Notes: generated from the sequence alone by a model not told the origin. Shown: positions 8,342 through 17,784, counted from the first letter of the stretch. The stretch is 64,000 nucleotides of DNA from PALSA-505 sp963702235 (GCA_963702235.1 CAVPBZ010000013.1:558001-622000), one strand, 5' to 3'. Made by a program: numbers and translations.

Positions 8342-9113
8342 ATGTGGGATCCAGGGCAGTACAGCCGCTACGCCGGCCAGCGGGCCCGGCCCTTCTTCGA
8401 CCTGCTCGCCCGGGTGGGCGCGGAGGAACCGCGGCTGGTGCTGGATCTCGGCTGCGGCTCGGGTGAGCTGACCGGCACGCTGGCCGAGCGCTGGCCCGGC
8501 GCGACCGTGATCGGCGTCGACAGCTCCGAGGCCATGATCGATTCCGCGCGCAGCGGCGCGCGGCGGGACGGGCGGCTGTCCTTCGTCCTGGCTGACGTCA
8601 GGGACTGGGAGCCGCCGGGGCGAGCCGACGTCGTGGTGTCCAACGCCGTGCTGCAGTGGGTGCTCGGGCAGCTCGACGTGCTGGCCCGCTGGGCGGGGTT
8701 CCTGGCCGACGGCGGCTGGGTCGCGATCCAGGTTCCCGGCAACTTCGATCAGCCGGGCCACACGATCATGCGCGAGCTCGCCGGGTCGGCGCGCTGGCGG
8801 CCGCTGCTCGAGGGCGTCACGCTGAACCGGCAGGCGACCGGCCCGGCCGGCTGACCTCGAGCTGCTGGCCAGCGCGGGCTGCGAGACGGACGCCTGGGAG
8901 ACGACCTACCTGCACGTGCTGACCGGCGATAATCCCGTGCTCGAGTGGTACAAGGGCACCGGCCTGCGCCCGGTGATCGACGCTCTGCCGACCGGTCTCG
9001 CCGATGAATTCCTCGCCGAGTACGGCGCCCGGGTGCGCCAGGCCTACCCGGCCAGGCCGTACGGGACCGTACTGCCGTTCCGCCGGGTGTTCGCCGTCGC
9101 CAGGCGCGGCTAG
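8342..9113 (+). CDS. tam: Trans-aconitate 2-methyltransferase-like SAM methyltransferase, frameshifted
   Basis: N-terminal part: MWDPGQYSRYAGQRARPFFD, SAM motif I LVLDLGCGSGELTGTLAERW, acidic GVDSSEAMI and VVVSNAVLQWV. These match Tam-type methyltransferases, which esterify trans-aconitate. The first frame stops at 8854 after 170 residues. The family's remaining C-terminus continues in another frame: DLELLASAGCETDAWETTYL, HVLTGDNPVLEWYKGTGLRP and PYGTVLPFRRVFAVARRG, to 9113. A one-base indel in the GGCCCGGCCGGC run at about 8840-8852 explains this. Either sequencing error or a fresh pseudogene. Divergent from marR and likely controlled by it. Confidence 0.8.
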
Positions 9114-9186
9114 GGCCGCATCCCGGCGCATCGGAGCCGGCCAGTGCCGCCTCGCCGGCGCCGGTCCCGCCCGCGCGCGGGCGAGG

Positions 9187-9837
9187 TCAGCCCCGGCCGG
9201 TGCCCGTCACGCCCGGCAACAGGCGCGGCTTGGGATCCAGGTGGGACAGCCCGTTCCAGGCCAGGTTGACCAGGTGCGCGGCGACGTCCTCCAGCTTGGG
9301 CTTCCGCGCGTCCAGCCACCACTGGCCGGTCACGGCCACCATGCCCACCAGCATCTGCGCGTACATCGGGGCCAGCTTCGGGTCATAGCCGCGCTGGGTG
9401 AACACGTCGCCGAGTATGTACTCCACCTGGCTGGCAATGTCGCTGATCAGGCTGCCGAACGTGCCCGCGCCCGAGGCCGGGTGCGAGTCACGGACCAGGA
9501 TGCGGAAGCCGTCGGCGTTGTCCTCGATGTAGCGCAGCAGCGCGATCGCGGCGCCCTCGAACTTCTCCCTGGTGTGCGGGCCGCCCAGAACCTGGGTGGC
9601 CATCGTCAGCAGCCGCCCGACCTCGCGGTCAACCACGACGGCATAGAGCCCTTCCTTGCCGCCGAAGTGCTCGTACACCACCGGCTTGGAGACGTCCGCC
9701 CGGGCGGCGATCTCCTCGATCGAGGTGCCCTCGAAGCCGCGTTCGGCGAACAGGTGCCTGCCGATGTCGAGCAGTTGCTCCCTGCGCTCCTTGCCGGACA
9801 TTCTGCGGCGGTTAGACCTTGGTACTGGCTCGGTCAC
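9187..9837 (-). CDS. TetR-family transcriptional regulator
   Basis: 216 residues. The N-terminal HTH is classic TetR: RREQLLDIGRHLFAERGFEG, TSIEEIAARADVSKPVVYEH and FGGKEGLYAVVV. The C-terminal ligand domain has no assigned effector. GTG start at 9837. It lies 64 bases downstream of the fatty-acid desaturase on the same strand, so the two probably form an operon. The inverted repeat upstream of the desaturase is the likely operator, giving lipid-responsive autoregulation (inference). Confidence 0.9.
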   Translation of the reverse strand: MTEPVPRSNRRRMSGKERREQLLDIGRHLFAERGFEGTSIEEIAARADVSKPVVYEHFGGKEGLYAVVVDREVGRLLTMATQVLGGPHTREKFEGAAIALLRYIEDNADGFRILVRDSHPASGAGTFGSLISDIASQVEYILGDVFTQRGYDPKLAPMYAQMLVGMVAVTGQWWLDARKPKLEDVAAHLVNLAWNGLSHLDPKPRLLPGVTGTGRG

Positions 9838-9901
9838 GCACTGACCCTACGCCCAGCCGCCGAGCGGCGCTGCCCGCGCTCGGCGGCCGTGCCGTCCGGG
9901 G

Positions 9902-10924
9902 TCAGGCAGCCGCGCTTTCCTGGTCCGCGGTCACCGGGTTACGCGTCATCGAGCCGAGCGGCCTGCCGCCCTGGCCTACCCGCTTGGCCGACAGCCTCTC
10001 CCCGTCCGGCCAGCGCACGTCGGAGGCCCAGCCCAGCTTCTCGAAGATCCAGATCAGCCGGGCGGCGATGTCAATCTGTCCCTTGAGCGCGCCGTGCCGC
10101 GCGCAGGTCGGGTCGGCGTGGTGCAGGTTGTGCCAGGACTCGCCGAACGAGGCAATGGCCAGCCAGGACACGTTCCTCGCCTTGTCCCTGGTGGCAAACT
10201 CCTCCTGGCCGAACGTGTGGCAGATCGAGTTGATCGACCAGGTGACGTGCTGCAGCAGCGCGATCCGCACCAGGCCGGCCCAGAAGAACGCGGTCAGCGC
10301 GCCGTGCAGCGACATCGACCAGAGGCCGCCGACCAGCGCGGGAGCAAGCAGCGAGATGGCGGCGTAGCCCATGAACCACCTGGAGATCCGGCGGATGCCC
10401 GCGTCGGCGAGCAGGTCCGGGCAGAACTTCTCCTGCGAGGTGCGGTTGTCCTCGAATATCCAGCCCATGTGCGCGTAGGCCAGTCCCTTGGACAGGGCCT
10501 TCCAGTCGTTGCCGTACCGCCACGGGGAGTGCGGGTCGCCCTCGCGGTCGCTGTACTTATGGTGCCGCCGGTGGTCGGCGACCCAGTGCAGGACCGGGCC
10601 CTCGAAGGCGAGGCTGCCTGCCACCGCGAGCGCGAGCCGCAGCGGGCGCCTGGCCCTGAACGACGAATGGGTGAAGTACCGGTGGAAGCCCGCGCTGATG
10701 CCGAGCCCGGAGACCACGTAGAAGCCGAGCGCCAGCACGATGTCGTGCCAGCCCAGGCCCCAGCCCCAGGCGAGCGGCGCGGCGGCGAGCAGCGCCAGCA
10801 GCGGAACCGCGACGAAGACGGCGACGAGCACCCGGTGCACCGCGCTGCTGCCTTCGGGTTCCAAATCCGGCCGGGTAGGTCGAACGGTGCTCGGGGCGAT
10901 GCGCATGTCGGTGGGTGCGGTCAT
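9902..10924 (-). CDS. Acyl-CoA/acyl-lipid delta-9-type fatty acid desaturase
   Basis: Membrane di-iron desaturase of 340 residues that introduces double bonds into fatty acyl chains. All three histidine boxes are present: HRYFTH, HRRHHKYSD and HNLHHADP, with paired hydrophobic segments between them (ALGFYVVSGLGISAGF; ISLLAPALVGGLWS). ATG at 10924 is preceded by a GAGG Shine-Dalgarno element. It precedes the TetR gene on the same strand, and a 26-bp inverted repeat sits 81-106 bases upstream. Confidence 0.93.
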   Translation of the reverse strand: MTAPTDMRIAPSTVRPTRPDLEPEGSSAVHRVLVAVFVAVPLLALLAAAPLAWGWGLGWHDIVLALGFYVVSGLGISAGFHRYFTHSSFRARRPLRLALAVAGSLAFEGPVLHWVADHRRHHKYSDREGDPHSPWRYGNDWKALSKGLAYAHMGWIFEDNRTSQEKFCPDLLADAGIRRISRWFMGYAAISLLAPALVGGLWSMSLHGALTAFFWAGLVRIALLQHVTWSINSICHTFGQEEFATRDKARNVSWLAIASFGESWHNLHHADPTCARHGALKGQIDIAARLIWIFEKLGWASDVRWPDGERLSAKRVGQGGRPLGSMTRNPVTADQESAAA

Positions 10925-11004
10925 TTATCATCCTCGCTGGGTGTCGGGGTGCTTGCTCCAGCAGAGCTCGCGGCGGTCAGGATTCATCTACCCGCCTACG
11001 CCAC

Positions 11005-11030
11005 CGTAACCTACGTTCTCGTAAGTTACG
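11005..11030. promoter_or_regulatory. Inverted repeat, probable TetR operator of the desaturase operon
   Basis: Half-sites CGTAACCTACG and CGTAAGTTACG flank a TTCT spacer, so the 11-bp arms pair with one mismatch. The site lies upstream of the desaturase-TetR operon, in a locally AT-richer patch suited to a promoter. Its length and dyad symmetry match TetR operators; assignment to the adjacent TetR is inference from position. Confidence 0.65.
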
Positions 11031-11190
11031 CAAGGGCATGACCGAAGATTTAACCTAGCTGTAGGGAAACTCACAGCTCGCATACATCCTGGAGTCTCAC
11101 CATCCGAGACGATTCACCGCGCAGCGTCGGCGTCTGTTGCACCGTGGCGGCCTGTGGGGCCCGGTAAGGTATGTGCCGGATGAATTCTAT

Positions 11191-11263
11191 TCCCGGGTCG
11201 TCTAGCCAGGCAGGACTGTCGGTTTTGGTCCGACCAACGGAGGTTCAAATCCTTCCCCGGGAG
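11191..11263 (+). tRNA. tRNA-Gln (anticodon TTG)
   Basis: Cloverleaf read by hand. The acceptor arms TCCCGGG/CCCGGGA pair fully. The D arm is GTCT...GGAC. The anticodon stem GTCGG/CCGAC encloses the loop TTTTGGT, with anticodon TTG (reads CAA, glutamine). The T arm GGAGG/CCTTC encloses TTCAAAT. The discriminator base is G, and the CCA end is not encoded. Position upstream of glmU matches actinobacterial order. The 150 bases before it contain no gene. Confidence 0.93.
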
Positions 11264-11269
11264 CACTAA

Positions 11270-12077
11270 TCAGGTTACAAGTTTACTATCTTCAGGAAGC
11301 TCGTCCTGAGCATTCACCACTCCCTGTGCCCAGCCCGCGATCTTCTGATACAGCTCGGCGCTGCGAATCACTTCGATGCGAAGACACCCGTGGTAGGCCT
11401 CGCCAATGTTCTTCCTCACGGTCTTCGGATTGTGTCGTTTGAGAGTGGATTTCCTGAACTGCGTGCACCCGATAGATCACTCTGTCCCGTTCGACGCCCG
11501 CGCAATCGAGAAATCTCAGGAAGAACCGGGTCAGGCCCGGGTCACTGTTGATGAACACAACGCGGTCATCTCGTCTCCGCGGCTTGCCCTTGGCGCCCTC
11601 GCACCAGTAGGCGATGGCCCCTGCGATCAGGATCTCCCGGTCACTCAGCTCGCCGATCTGCGCTGCCGCGTCGGTGATGACCGCCTCGCGCGCTGCCTCG
11701 CGGACCGGGCCTTCCACGGCCCAGTACCTGCGGACTCCCTCAGCCGAGCGCTTGCGGGACTCTTCGTAGCTGAGGTGCGGGGGTGTGGGCATATCCCTGA
11801 CCCACAGCGACACCGAGCCCTTGGAGACGCCGAGCTCGGCGGCGATCTCCTCGTAGTCGAGGCCCTTCTCCCGCAGCTCCCGCGCCTGGGCGCGCACCGC
11901 GTCCTTGGCCCGCGGCCGCCGCGTCCACTCCGGCGGCGGCACGCCCTGCAGCGCCTCGTTGAGCGTGGCGTTGCTCATCGGGCCGAGCAACGCCTTGATC
12001 TCGCGGCGCGACTTTCCCGCGCGGCGCAGCGCGACCGCCTGCTCCTTGAGTCGGAGAAGCTCCTGGTTAGAACGCAT
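11270..12077 (-). pseudogene. tRNA-linked HTH/LAGLIDADG-like protein, decayed
   Basis: Begins MRSNQELLRLKEQAVALRRA (ATG at 12077). It has an HTH (LDYEEIAAELGVSKGSVSLW) and the segment AGAIAYWCEGAK, then VVFINSDPGLTRFFLRFL, which I compare with LAGLIDADG-type folds. Related actinobacterial proteins of unknown function are often encoded beside tRNA genes. After VIYRVHA the reading frame turns to nonsense and stops at 11292. The family's expected ending (FRKSTLKRHNPKTVRKN, AYHGCLRIEVIRSAELYQKI) is found in another frame, ending at 11270. About 25 family residues are missing at the join near 11470, so a small deletion plus frameshift, not a one-base error, is likely. It sits 6 bases from the tRNA-Gln gene. 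Confidence 0.7.
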
Positions 12078-12292
12078 GTTCAACGCTAGCGGGCAGGTCT
12101 GACGAAGCGGCGGCGGTGCCGGGCGCGCACCGTACGCGCCCGTTACGCTGACCACGCGCGACCGTATGCGGGTGTCTGGGCGACTCCGCATCCTGGCCGG
12201 CAACCGGGCGGTATCCTGCGAGAGTCGGGGACGTGAACGCAGCTGCCGTCTCCGTGTCGGGTGTAGGCCGCCAAACCGAGGAGCCCTCCGGA

Positions 12293-13354
12293 GTGAGTGC
12301 AATCTGCCCTGCAGCCGTGATCATCCTCGCCGCGGGCGAGGGCAGGCGGATGAAGTCCCGTACCCCCAAGGTCATGCACACCCTGTGCGGCCGCAGCATG
12401 CTCGGGCACGTGCTCGCTGCCGCCGCGGGCCTGGACCCCGGGCGCCTGGTCGTGGTGGTCGGCCAGGGCAGGGACCACGTCATCCCGCACGTCACCGAGC
12501 TGGCCCCCGGGGCCAGCGTGGTGGTGCAGCCCCGGCAGGTAGGCACCGGCAACGCGGTCCGGGTCGCGCTGGAGGCGGCGGGCCCGATTCACGGCGTGGT
12601 GGTGGTGACCTACGGCGACACGCCGCTGCTGCGCAGCCAGACGCTGGCCGACCTGGTCGCCGTGCACCACGCGGACGGGAACGCGGTGACCGCGCTGACC
12701 GCCCGGGTGCCCGACCCGGCCGGCTACGGCCGGATCGTGCTTGACGACCGCGGCGGAATCCGCGAGATCGTCGAGGACACGGACGCGACGCCGGAGCAGC
12801 GCGCGATCGACGAGATCAACTCGGGCGTGTATGCCTTCGACGGCGACCTGCTCGCCGACGCGGTCAAGCGGGTCGCCACCGACAACGCCAAGGGCGAGGA
12901 GTACCTCACCGACGTGCTCGCGATCCTGCGCGGCGACGGCCACCGGACCGGCTTCGTCCGCGCCTGCGATCCCGCCGAGGTCGAGGGGGTCAACGACCGC
13001 GTCCAGCTGGCCCGGGCCCGCCGGCTGTACAACGACCGGGTGCTCCGGGGCTGGATGCTGGCCGGGGTGACGATCACCGACCCGGCGACCACCTGGATCG
13101 ACGCCGACGTCACGCTGGAGCCGGATGTCGAGATCGGCCCCGGCACGCAGCTGCGGGGGCGCACGGTCGTCAGGACCGGGGCGCGGATCGGCCCGGGCTG
13201 CCTGCTGGCCGACACGACGGTGGGGCCGGACGCCGACGTGACTCATTCGGTCTGCGTGTCGGCCAGGATCGGCGCGGGCGCGATCGTCGGCCCGTTCGCC
13301 GATCTAGGTCCTGGTGCTGAGGTCCCAGGCAGCGAGGGAGCGCAGAGCGCGTGA
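12293..13354 (+). CDS. glmU: GlmU, truncated: uridylyltransferase domain with incomplete acetyltransferase domain
   Basis: The N-terminal domain is intact: nucleotidyltransferase loop LAAGEGRRMKSRTPKVMH, VGTGNAVRVAL, VVTYGDTPLL and EINSGVYAFDGDLL. It should make UDP-GlcNAc from GlcNAc-1-P and UTP. The left-handed beta-helix starts normally (TITDPATTWIDADVTLEPD, VCVSARIGAGAIVGPFADL) but the protein ends after about 353 residues. Bifunctional GlmU proteins are about 450-490 residues, and the catalytic His and CoA-binding residues of the acetyltransferase lie in the missing part. The stop overlaps the prs start (GTGA), so the shortened end looks settled and not ragged. GTG at 12293 is preferred; 12233 is an upstream option. 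Confidence 0.88.
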   Translation: MSAICPAAVIILAAGEGRRMKSRTPKVMHTLCGRSMLGHVLAAAAGLDPGRLVVVVGQGRDHVIPHVTELAPGASVVVQPRQVGTGNAVRVALEAAGPIHGVVVVTYGDTPLLRSQTLADLVAVHHADGNAVTALTARVPDPAGYGRIVLDDRGGIREIVEDTDATPEQRAIDEINSGVYAFDGDLLADAVKRVATDNAKGEEYLTDVLAILRGDGHRTGFVRACDPAEVEGVNDRVQLARARRLYNDRVLRGWMLAGVTITDPATTWIDADVTLEPDVEIGPGTQLRGRTVVRTGARIGPGCLLADTTVGPDADVTHSVCVSARIGAGAIVGPFADLGPGAEVPGSEGAQSA

Positions 13355-14358
13355 GCGACAACCCAGGGGCGAGCTACCGAGCCGGCGGCCCCCGGCACCC
13401 CGCGGAAAAGAGGCTGCTGCTCTTCGCCGGGCGCGCCTACCCCGAGCTGGCCGGGGAGATCGCGGGCTGCCTGGGCATCGAGCCCACGCCGACGAGAATC
13501 GCCGACTTCGCCAACGGCGAGATTTTCGTCCGCTCGCTTGAGTCGGTCCGCGGCTGCGACGCCTTCGTCCTGCAGAGCCACACGTCGCCGATCAACCAGT
13601 GGATCATGGAACAGCTGATCATGGTCAACGCGCTGAAGCGGGCGTCGGCCCGGCGCATCACCGTGGTGACGCCGTTCTTCGGCTACGCGCGGCAGGACAA
13701 GAAGAGCCGGGGCCGGGAGCCGATCTCGGCCCGGCTGATGGCGGATCTGTTCGCCACGGCCGGCGCCGACAGGCTGATGGCCGTCGATCTCCACACCGCC
13801 CAGATCCAGGGCTTCTTTGACGGCCCGGTCGATCATCTGTTCGCGCTGCCGATCCTCGCCGAGTACATCGAGGCCAGGCTGGACCTGAAGCGGGTCACCG
13901 TGGTCGCGCCGGACGCCGGCCGGGTCCGGGTCTGCGAGCGGTGGACCGACCGGCTCGGCTGCCCGCTGGCCATCATCCACAAGCGCCGTGACCCTGACGT
14001 CGCCAACCAGGTCAAGGTGCTCGAGGTGGTCGGCAAGGTCAAGGGCCGTACCTGCATCCTGGTCGACGACATGGTCGACACCGGATCGACGATCGTGAAC
14101 GCGGCGGACGCGCTGTTCGAGCAGGGCGCCGATCAGGTCATCGTGACGGCCACCCACGGGGTGCTGTCCGGCAGCGCGGTGGACAACCTGAAGAACTCCA
14201 GGATCAGCGAGGTCATCGTCACCAACACGCTGCCGATCCCGCAGGAGAAGCGGATCGACAAGCTCACCGTGCTGTCGATCGCGCCGCTGATCGCGCGCGC
14301 GATCAACGAGGTGTTCAGCGAGGGCTCGGTCACCAGCCTGTTCGACGGCCAGAGCTGA
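13351..14358 (+). CDS. prs: Ribose-phosphate pyrophosphokinase (PRPP synthase)
   Basis: Makes PRPP from ribose-5-phosphate and ATP. Family segments are RIADFANGEIFVR, TPFFGYARQDKKSRGREPIS, VDLHTAQIQGFF, VVAPDAGRVRVCERW and the PRPP-binding loop CILVDDMVDTGSTIVNAADAL in part (VDDMVDTGST). The 335-residue length is normal. It is translationally coupled to glmU by a 4-base overlap, as in other actinobacteria. A short GC hairpin (CCCGC/GCGGG, 14359-14371) follows the stop. Confidence 0.95.
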   Translation: MSDNPGASYRAGGPRHPAEKRLLLFAGRAYPELAGEIAGCLGIEPTPTRIADFANGEIFVRSLESVRGCDAFVLQSHTSPINQWIMEQLIMVNALKRASARRITVVTPFFGYARQDKKSRGREPISARLMADLFATAGADRLMAVDLHTAQIQGFFDGPVDHLFALPILAEYIEARLDLKRVTVVAPDAGRVRVCERWTDRLGCPLAIIHKRRDPDVANQVKVLEVVGKVKGRTCILVDDMVDTGSTIVNAADALFEQGADQVIVTATHGVLSGSAVDNLKNSRISEVIVTNTLPIPQEKRIDKLTVLSIAPLIARAINEVFSEGSVTSLFDGQS

Positions 14359-14763
14359 CCCGCCCGGCGGGACTGCCCCGGCATGGCGGGCGGAGCTAAG
14401 CCAGTCGCGCGGAAGGTGACCGCTGTCTCCGCCCCCGCAAGCGACGGAGACGGCGGCCACCGGCCCCCCCTCGCGGATCCCGGGTGCCACGGCTACGCCG
14501 CGGCTTCAGGGAGCACAGCGCCGCGGCGTGGCGGGTCGGTCTGTGCTCCTGCTCCGGTGCGGGCGGGGCGGCCCGGAATCGCTCCCAAGCATCGCCCGCG
14601 GCAGTCACGTCGTGATTGACTCACGATTAAGCGGCATCGCGGGCCGGGCTGGTACCGGTGCGCGAGGCTGGACACGAGGGCGATCATCGGGCCATGGCCT
14701 GGACGCGGGCACCGGCATTCCCGGGGCCGGCGGCGGCGGGATGACTGCCCTGAACGGGACGGT
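14359..14763. promoter_or_regulatory. 405-base gap between prs and the SARP gene
   Basis: No convincing gene is seen. The gap starts with a small GC hairpin after prs. At 14610-14626 it holds an inverted repeat (TCGTGA, five-base spacer, TCACGA) about 140 bases upstream of the regulator start, in the only AT-richer patch. This is the most likely promoter/operator area for the downstream gene; no clear -35/-10 pair is claimed. Confidence 0.35.
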
Positions 14764-17700
14764 ATGGTGCGCTTTCGGATCCTGGGGCCGCTGGAGATCT
14801 GGACCGGCGACGCCTGGGCCGGCATCGGTGCCCCCAAGTGGCGGTCGCTGCTGGCCACGCTGCTGATCAATGCTGGCCAGGTGGTCCCGACCGACCGGCT
14901 GATCATGGAGGTCTGGGGCGATGCCGCGCCCGCGGCCGCCACGAACCTGGTCAGCATCTACGCGCTGCGTCTGCGCAGGCTGATCGGCGACGAGGACGGC
15001 CAGCTGCTGCGCACGCGTGCGCCCGGATACCTGCTCAGCCTGGAGCCCGGGGATCTCGACGCGGCCCGGTTCGATGCGCTCGTCGGCGCGGGCAGGCAGG
15101 CGCTGGCCGACCAGGCGCCGGATCGCGGCGCGGATCTGCTGGCCGAGGCGCTGGCCCTGTGGCGGGGCGGCGCGCTGGTCAACGTGCCCCCGTCTGCACT
15201 GGTGGCCGCCGAGGCCAGACGCCTCGAAGACGCGCGGCTCGACGCGCAGGAGCTGCGGATCGGTGCCGACATCAGCTGCGGGCGGCACGCCCAGGTGACG
15301 CCGGAGCTGTCCCGGCTGATCGCTGATCATCCCCTCCGCGAGGGCCTGTGGGGCCTGCTCATGCAGGCGCTCGACGGGGCCGGGCGGCACGCCGAGGCGC
15401 TGGCCACCTACGGGCGGGCCAGGGGGGTGATCGTCGAGGAGCTTGGCGTGGATCCCGGCGAGCAGCTGCAGCGGCTGTACGAGCGGATCCTGACCGAGGA
15501 TGCGCGGCCGCCGCGCCGCCGGGCCGCCGGCCAGGCCGGCCGCGACGCCGGCCAGGGCGCCGGACCGGTACACGACGCATCCCAGCCAGAGGCGGGTGAG
15601 CCGCTCGTACCGGACCCGGAGCCGGCCCGGCCCGAACCCGTGCGGCCCATGCAGCTGCCGGCCGACATCGCCGACTTCACCGGCCGTGACCTGGACGTGA
15701 AGCTGCTCTGCGAACTGCAGCCGGACGCGGCCGAGGCCAGCCCGGGTGCGGTCATGGTCGGGCTGGTGACCGGCGCGGGCGGGCTGGGCAAGACCACCCT
15801 CGCGGTGCACGTCGCGCATCTGCTGCGGCCCCAGTTCCCCGATGGCCAGCTCTACGTGGACCTGCTCGGGGTGAGCCCGCAGCCGCTGGATCCGGCGGAC
15901 GTGCTGGCCAGATTCCTGCGCGACCTCGGCGTGGACGCCGCCCAGATCCCGGTCGACGAAGCAGAGCGCGGGGCGCTGCTGCGGACCCGGCTGACCGGGC
16001 GCCGGCTGCTCATGCTGCTCGACAACGCCAGGGACGCCGCGCAGGTCCGGCCGCTGCTGCCGGGAAGCTCCGGCTGTGCCGTGCTCGTGACCGCCCGCAG
16101 CAGGCTTCCGGACCTTCCGGTCGCCCGGCTGGCCGACCTGGATGTGCTCGGCGGGCAGGAGGCGCGCGCGCTGTTCGCCGGCATCGTCAGCGCGGAGCGG
16201 GCCGACGCCGGGGCCGAGGCCACCGACGAGGTGCTGGCCGCCTGCGCTGGCCTGCCGCTGGCGATCAGGATTGCCGGGGCACGGCTCGCCGCCAGGCGCG
16301 GCTGGACCGTCCGGACGCTGGCCAGCAGGCTGCACAGCGAGCAGCGGCGGCTGGACGAGCTCAAGGCGGGCGACCTCGCCGTCCGCGCCTGTTTCGCGGT
16401 GAGTTTCGCCAGCCTGCCCGGCCGGCCGGACCCGGACGGCATCGATCCGGCGCGGGCGTTCCGGCTGGCCGCCCTCTGGCCGGGGCCGGCCACCGGGCTT
16501 CTGGCCGCCGCGGCGCTGTTCGGCCAGCCGGAGGCCAGCGCGGCGGATGCGCTGGAGTTGCTCGTCGATGCCCACCTGCTCGAATCGCCGGCGCCCGATA
16601 GCTACCGCTTTCACGACCTGCTCCGGGTATATGCCGCCGAACGGTGCCAGGCCGAGGAGCCTGCGCAGGAGAGGCGCGACGCCGTGCGGCGGATCCTCGC
16701 CTGGTACCTGCATTCGGCGGAGGCAGCCGCCGTGATCATCTCGCCGAACCACGCCCGCGTCCCGGTCGGTGCGGCCGAGCCGGGGACGCGGCCGCTGGCC
16801 TTCGGCTCGCTGGAGGAGGCGCTCGACTGGTGTGAGGCTGAGCGGGCCAGCCTGCTGGCCGCGACGCGCCAGGCGGCGGCCAGCGGCCTGCACGACATCG
16901 CCTGGCGGCTGCCCGCCGCGGCGATGAGCTTCTACTACCGGCGCAGCCACTGGGCGGACTGGATCAGCACGCATGAGATCGGGCTGCGCAGCGCGCGGGA
17001 GCAAGGTGACCGGCTGGCGGAGGCGTGGATGCTGCACAACCTCGGCATGGCGTACGGCGCGCAGAACATGGCTGAGGCCGTGGCCTGCTTCGAGCAGGCC
17101 GTCGCGATCTACCGTGAGATCGGGGACGGCCCCGGGGAAGCGCGCGCGGCCAACAACCTCGTGCACGCTCACCTCCAGGGCGGCCGCTTCGGCGAGGCTC
17201 TGGAAGCGGGCAGGGATTCCCTCGCCATCCAGCGGCGGGCGGGGAACAGGTACGGCGAGGGGATTACCGAGGCCATCGTGGGCGGGGCTCTTCGCGGCCT
17301 CGGCCGCCTGGCTGACTCGGTCGCCCGGTTCCAGCAGGCCATGGTCATCTTCCGTGAGCTTGCGGACAAGGACGCCGAGGCGGACACGCTCAGCGATCTC
17401 GGTGAGGTGTATCTCGACCTGCAGCGGGTCAACGATGCCGTCGGCTGCCTGCAGGAGTCGCTGGCCATCAGGCAGGTGATCGGTGACCGCCATGGCCAGG
17501 CGAGGACACTCGGGCTCCTCGGCATCGCCTGGCGCGGAGCGGGGAAACCGGACGAGGCGCGCCGCTGCATGACTGAGGCAGAGCGGCTTTTCACCGAACT
17601 CGGCGATCATGCCCAGGCGGCAGAGTTCCGCGCCGAACCGGCCGGACCCGCCGGCCCAGTCCTGTCGCCGGCCCAGTCCCGTAGCCGTCCCAGGGCGCCT

Positions 17701-17784
17701 GGCGTCAGCGGGCACGCGCTGCCGCATGTCCTGACATGTCCCGCATCCTTCCGCTACGATGCAACCGGCCCGGCCATCGATTGA
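14764..17784 (+). CDS. Large SARP/AfsR-type transcriptional regulator (DNA-binding, BTAD, NB-ARC, TPR)
   Basis: 1006 residues. An OmpR-type winged helix (MVRFRILGPLEIW; NLVSIYALRLRRLIG; LLRTRAPGYLL) occupies ~1-95. The bacterial transcriptional activation domain follows to ~245 (RLEDARLDAQELRI; HAEALATYGRARGVIVEELG). An NTPase domain has the P-loop TGAGGLGKTTLAVHVA at ~336-350 and continues through LLMLLDNARDAAQV. C-terminal TPR repeats run ~690-960 (AWMLHNLGMAYG; GEARAANNLVHAHL; EADTLSDLGEVYL). SARP regulators of this architecture activate secondary-metabolite genes. No biosynthetic cluster flanks it; it sits between prs and rplY and could act on the polysaccharide island downstream or in trans. 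Confidence 0.92.
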   Translation: MVRFRILGPLEIWTGDAWAGIGAPKWRSLLATLLINAGQVVPTDRLIMEVWGDAAPAAATNLVSIYALRLRRLIGDEDGQLLRTRAPGYLLSLEPGDLDAARFDALVGAGRQALADQAPDRGADLLAEALALWRGGALVNVPPSALVAAEARRLEDARLDAQELRIGADISCGRHAQVTPELSRLIADHPLREGLWGLLMQALDGAGRHAEALATYGRARGVIVEELGVDPGEQLQRLYERILTEDARPPRRRAAGQAGRDAGQGAGPVHDASQPEAGEPLVPDPEPARPEPVRPMQLPADIADFTGRDLDVKLLCELQPDAAEASPGAVMVGLVTGAGGLGKTTLAVHVAHLLRPQFPDGQLYVDLLGVSPQPLDPADVLARFLRDLGVDAAQIPVDEAERGALLRTRLTGRRLLMLLDNARDAAQVRPLLPGSSGCAVLVTARSRLPDLPVARLADLDVLGGQEARALFAGIVSAERADAGAEATDEVLAACAGLPLAIRIAGARLAARRGWTVRTLASRLHSEQRRLDELKAGDLAVRACFAVSFASLPGRPDPDGIDPARAFRLAALWPGPATGLLAAAALFGQPEASAADALELLVDAHLLESPAPDSYRFHDLLRVYAAERCQAEEPAQERRDAVRRILAWYLHSAEAAAVIISPNHARVPVGAAEPGTRPLAFGSLEEALDWCEAERASLLAATRQAAASGLHDIAWRLPAAAMSFYYRRSHWADWISTHEIGLRSAREQGDRLAEAWMLHNLGMAYGAQNMAEAVACFEQAVAIYREIGDGPGEARAANNLVHAHLQGGRFGEALEAGRDSLAIQRRAGNRYGEGITEAIVGGALRGLGRLADSVARFQQAMVIFRELADKDAEADTLSDLGEVYLDLQRVNDAVGCLQESLAIRQVIGDRHGQARTLGLLGIAWRGAGKPDEARRCMTEAERLFTELGDHAQAAEFRAEPAGPAGPVLSPAQSRSRPRAPGVSGHALPHVLTCPASFRYDATGPAID

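Noticed and set aside
14605..17727. A 1040-codon open frame antisense to the SARP gene.
   Set aside because: It is the mirror of a gene with clear domains. Its translation is Arg/Gly/Pro/His-rich with no motif, as expected from high third-position GC.
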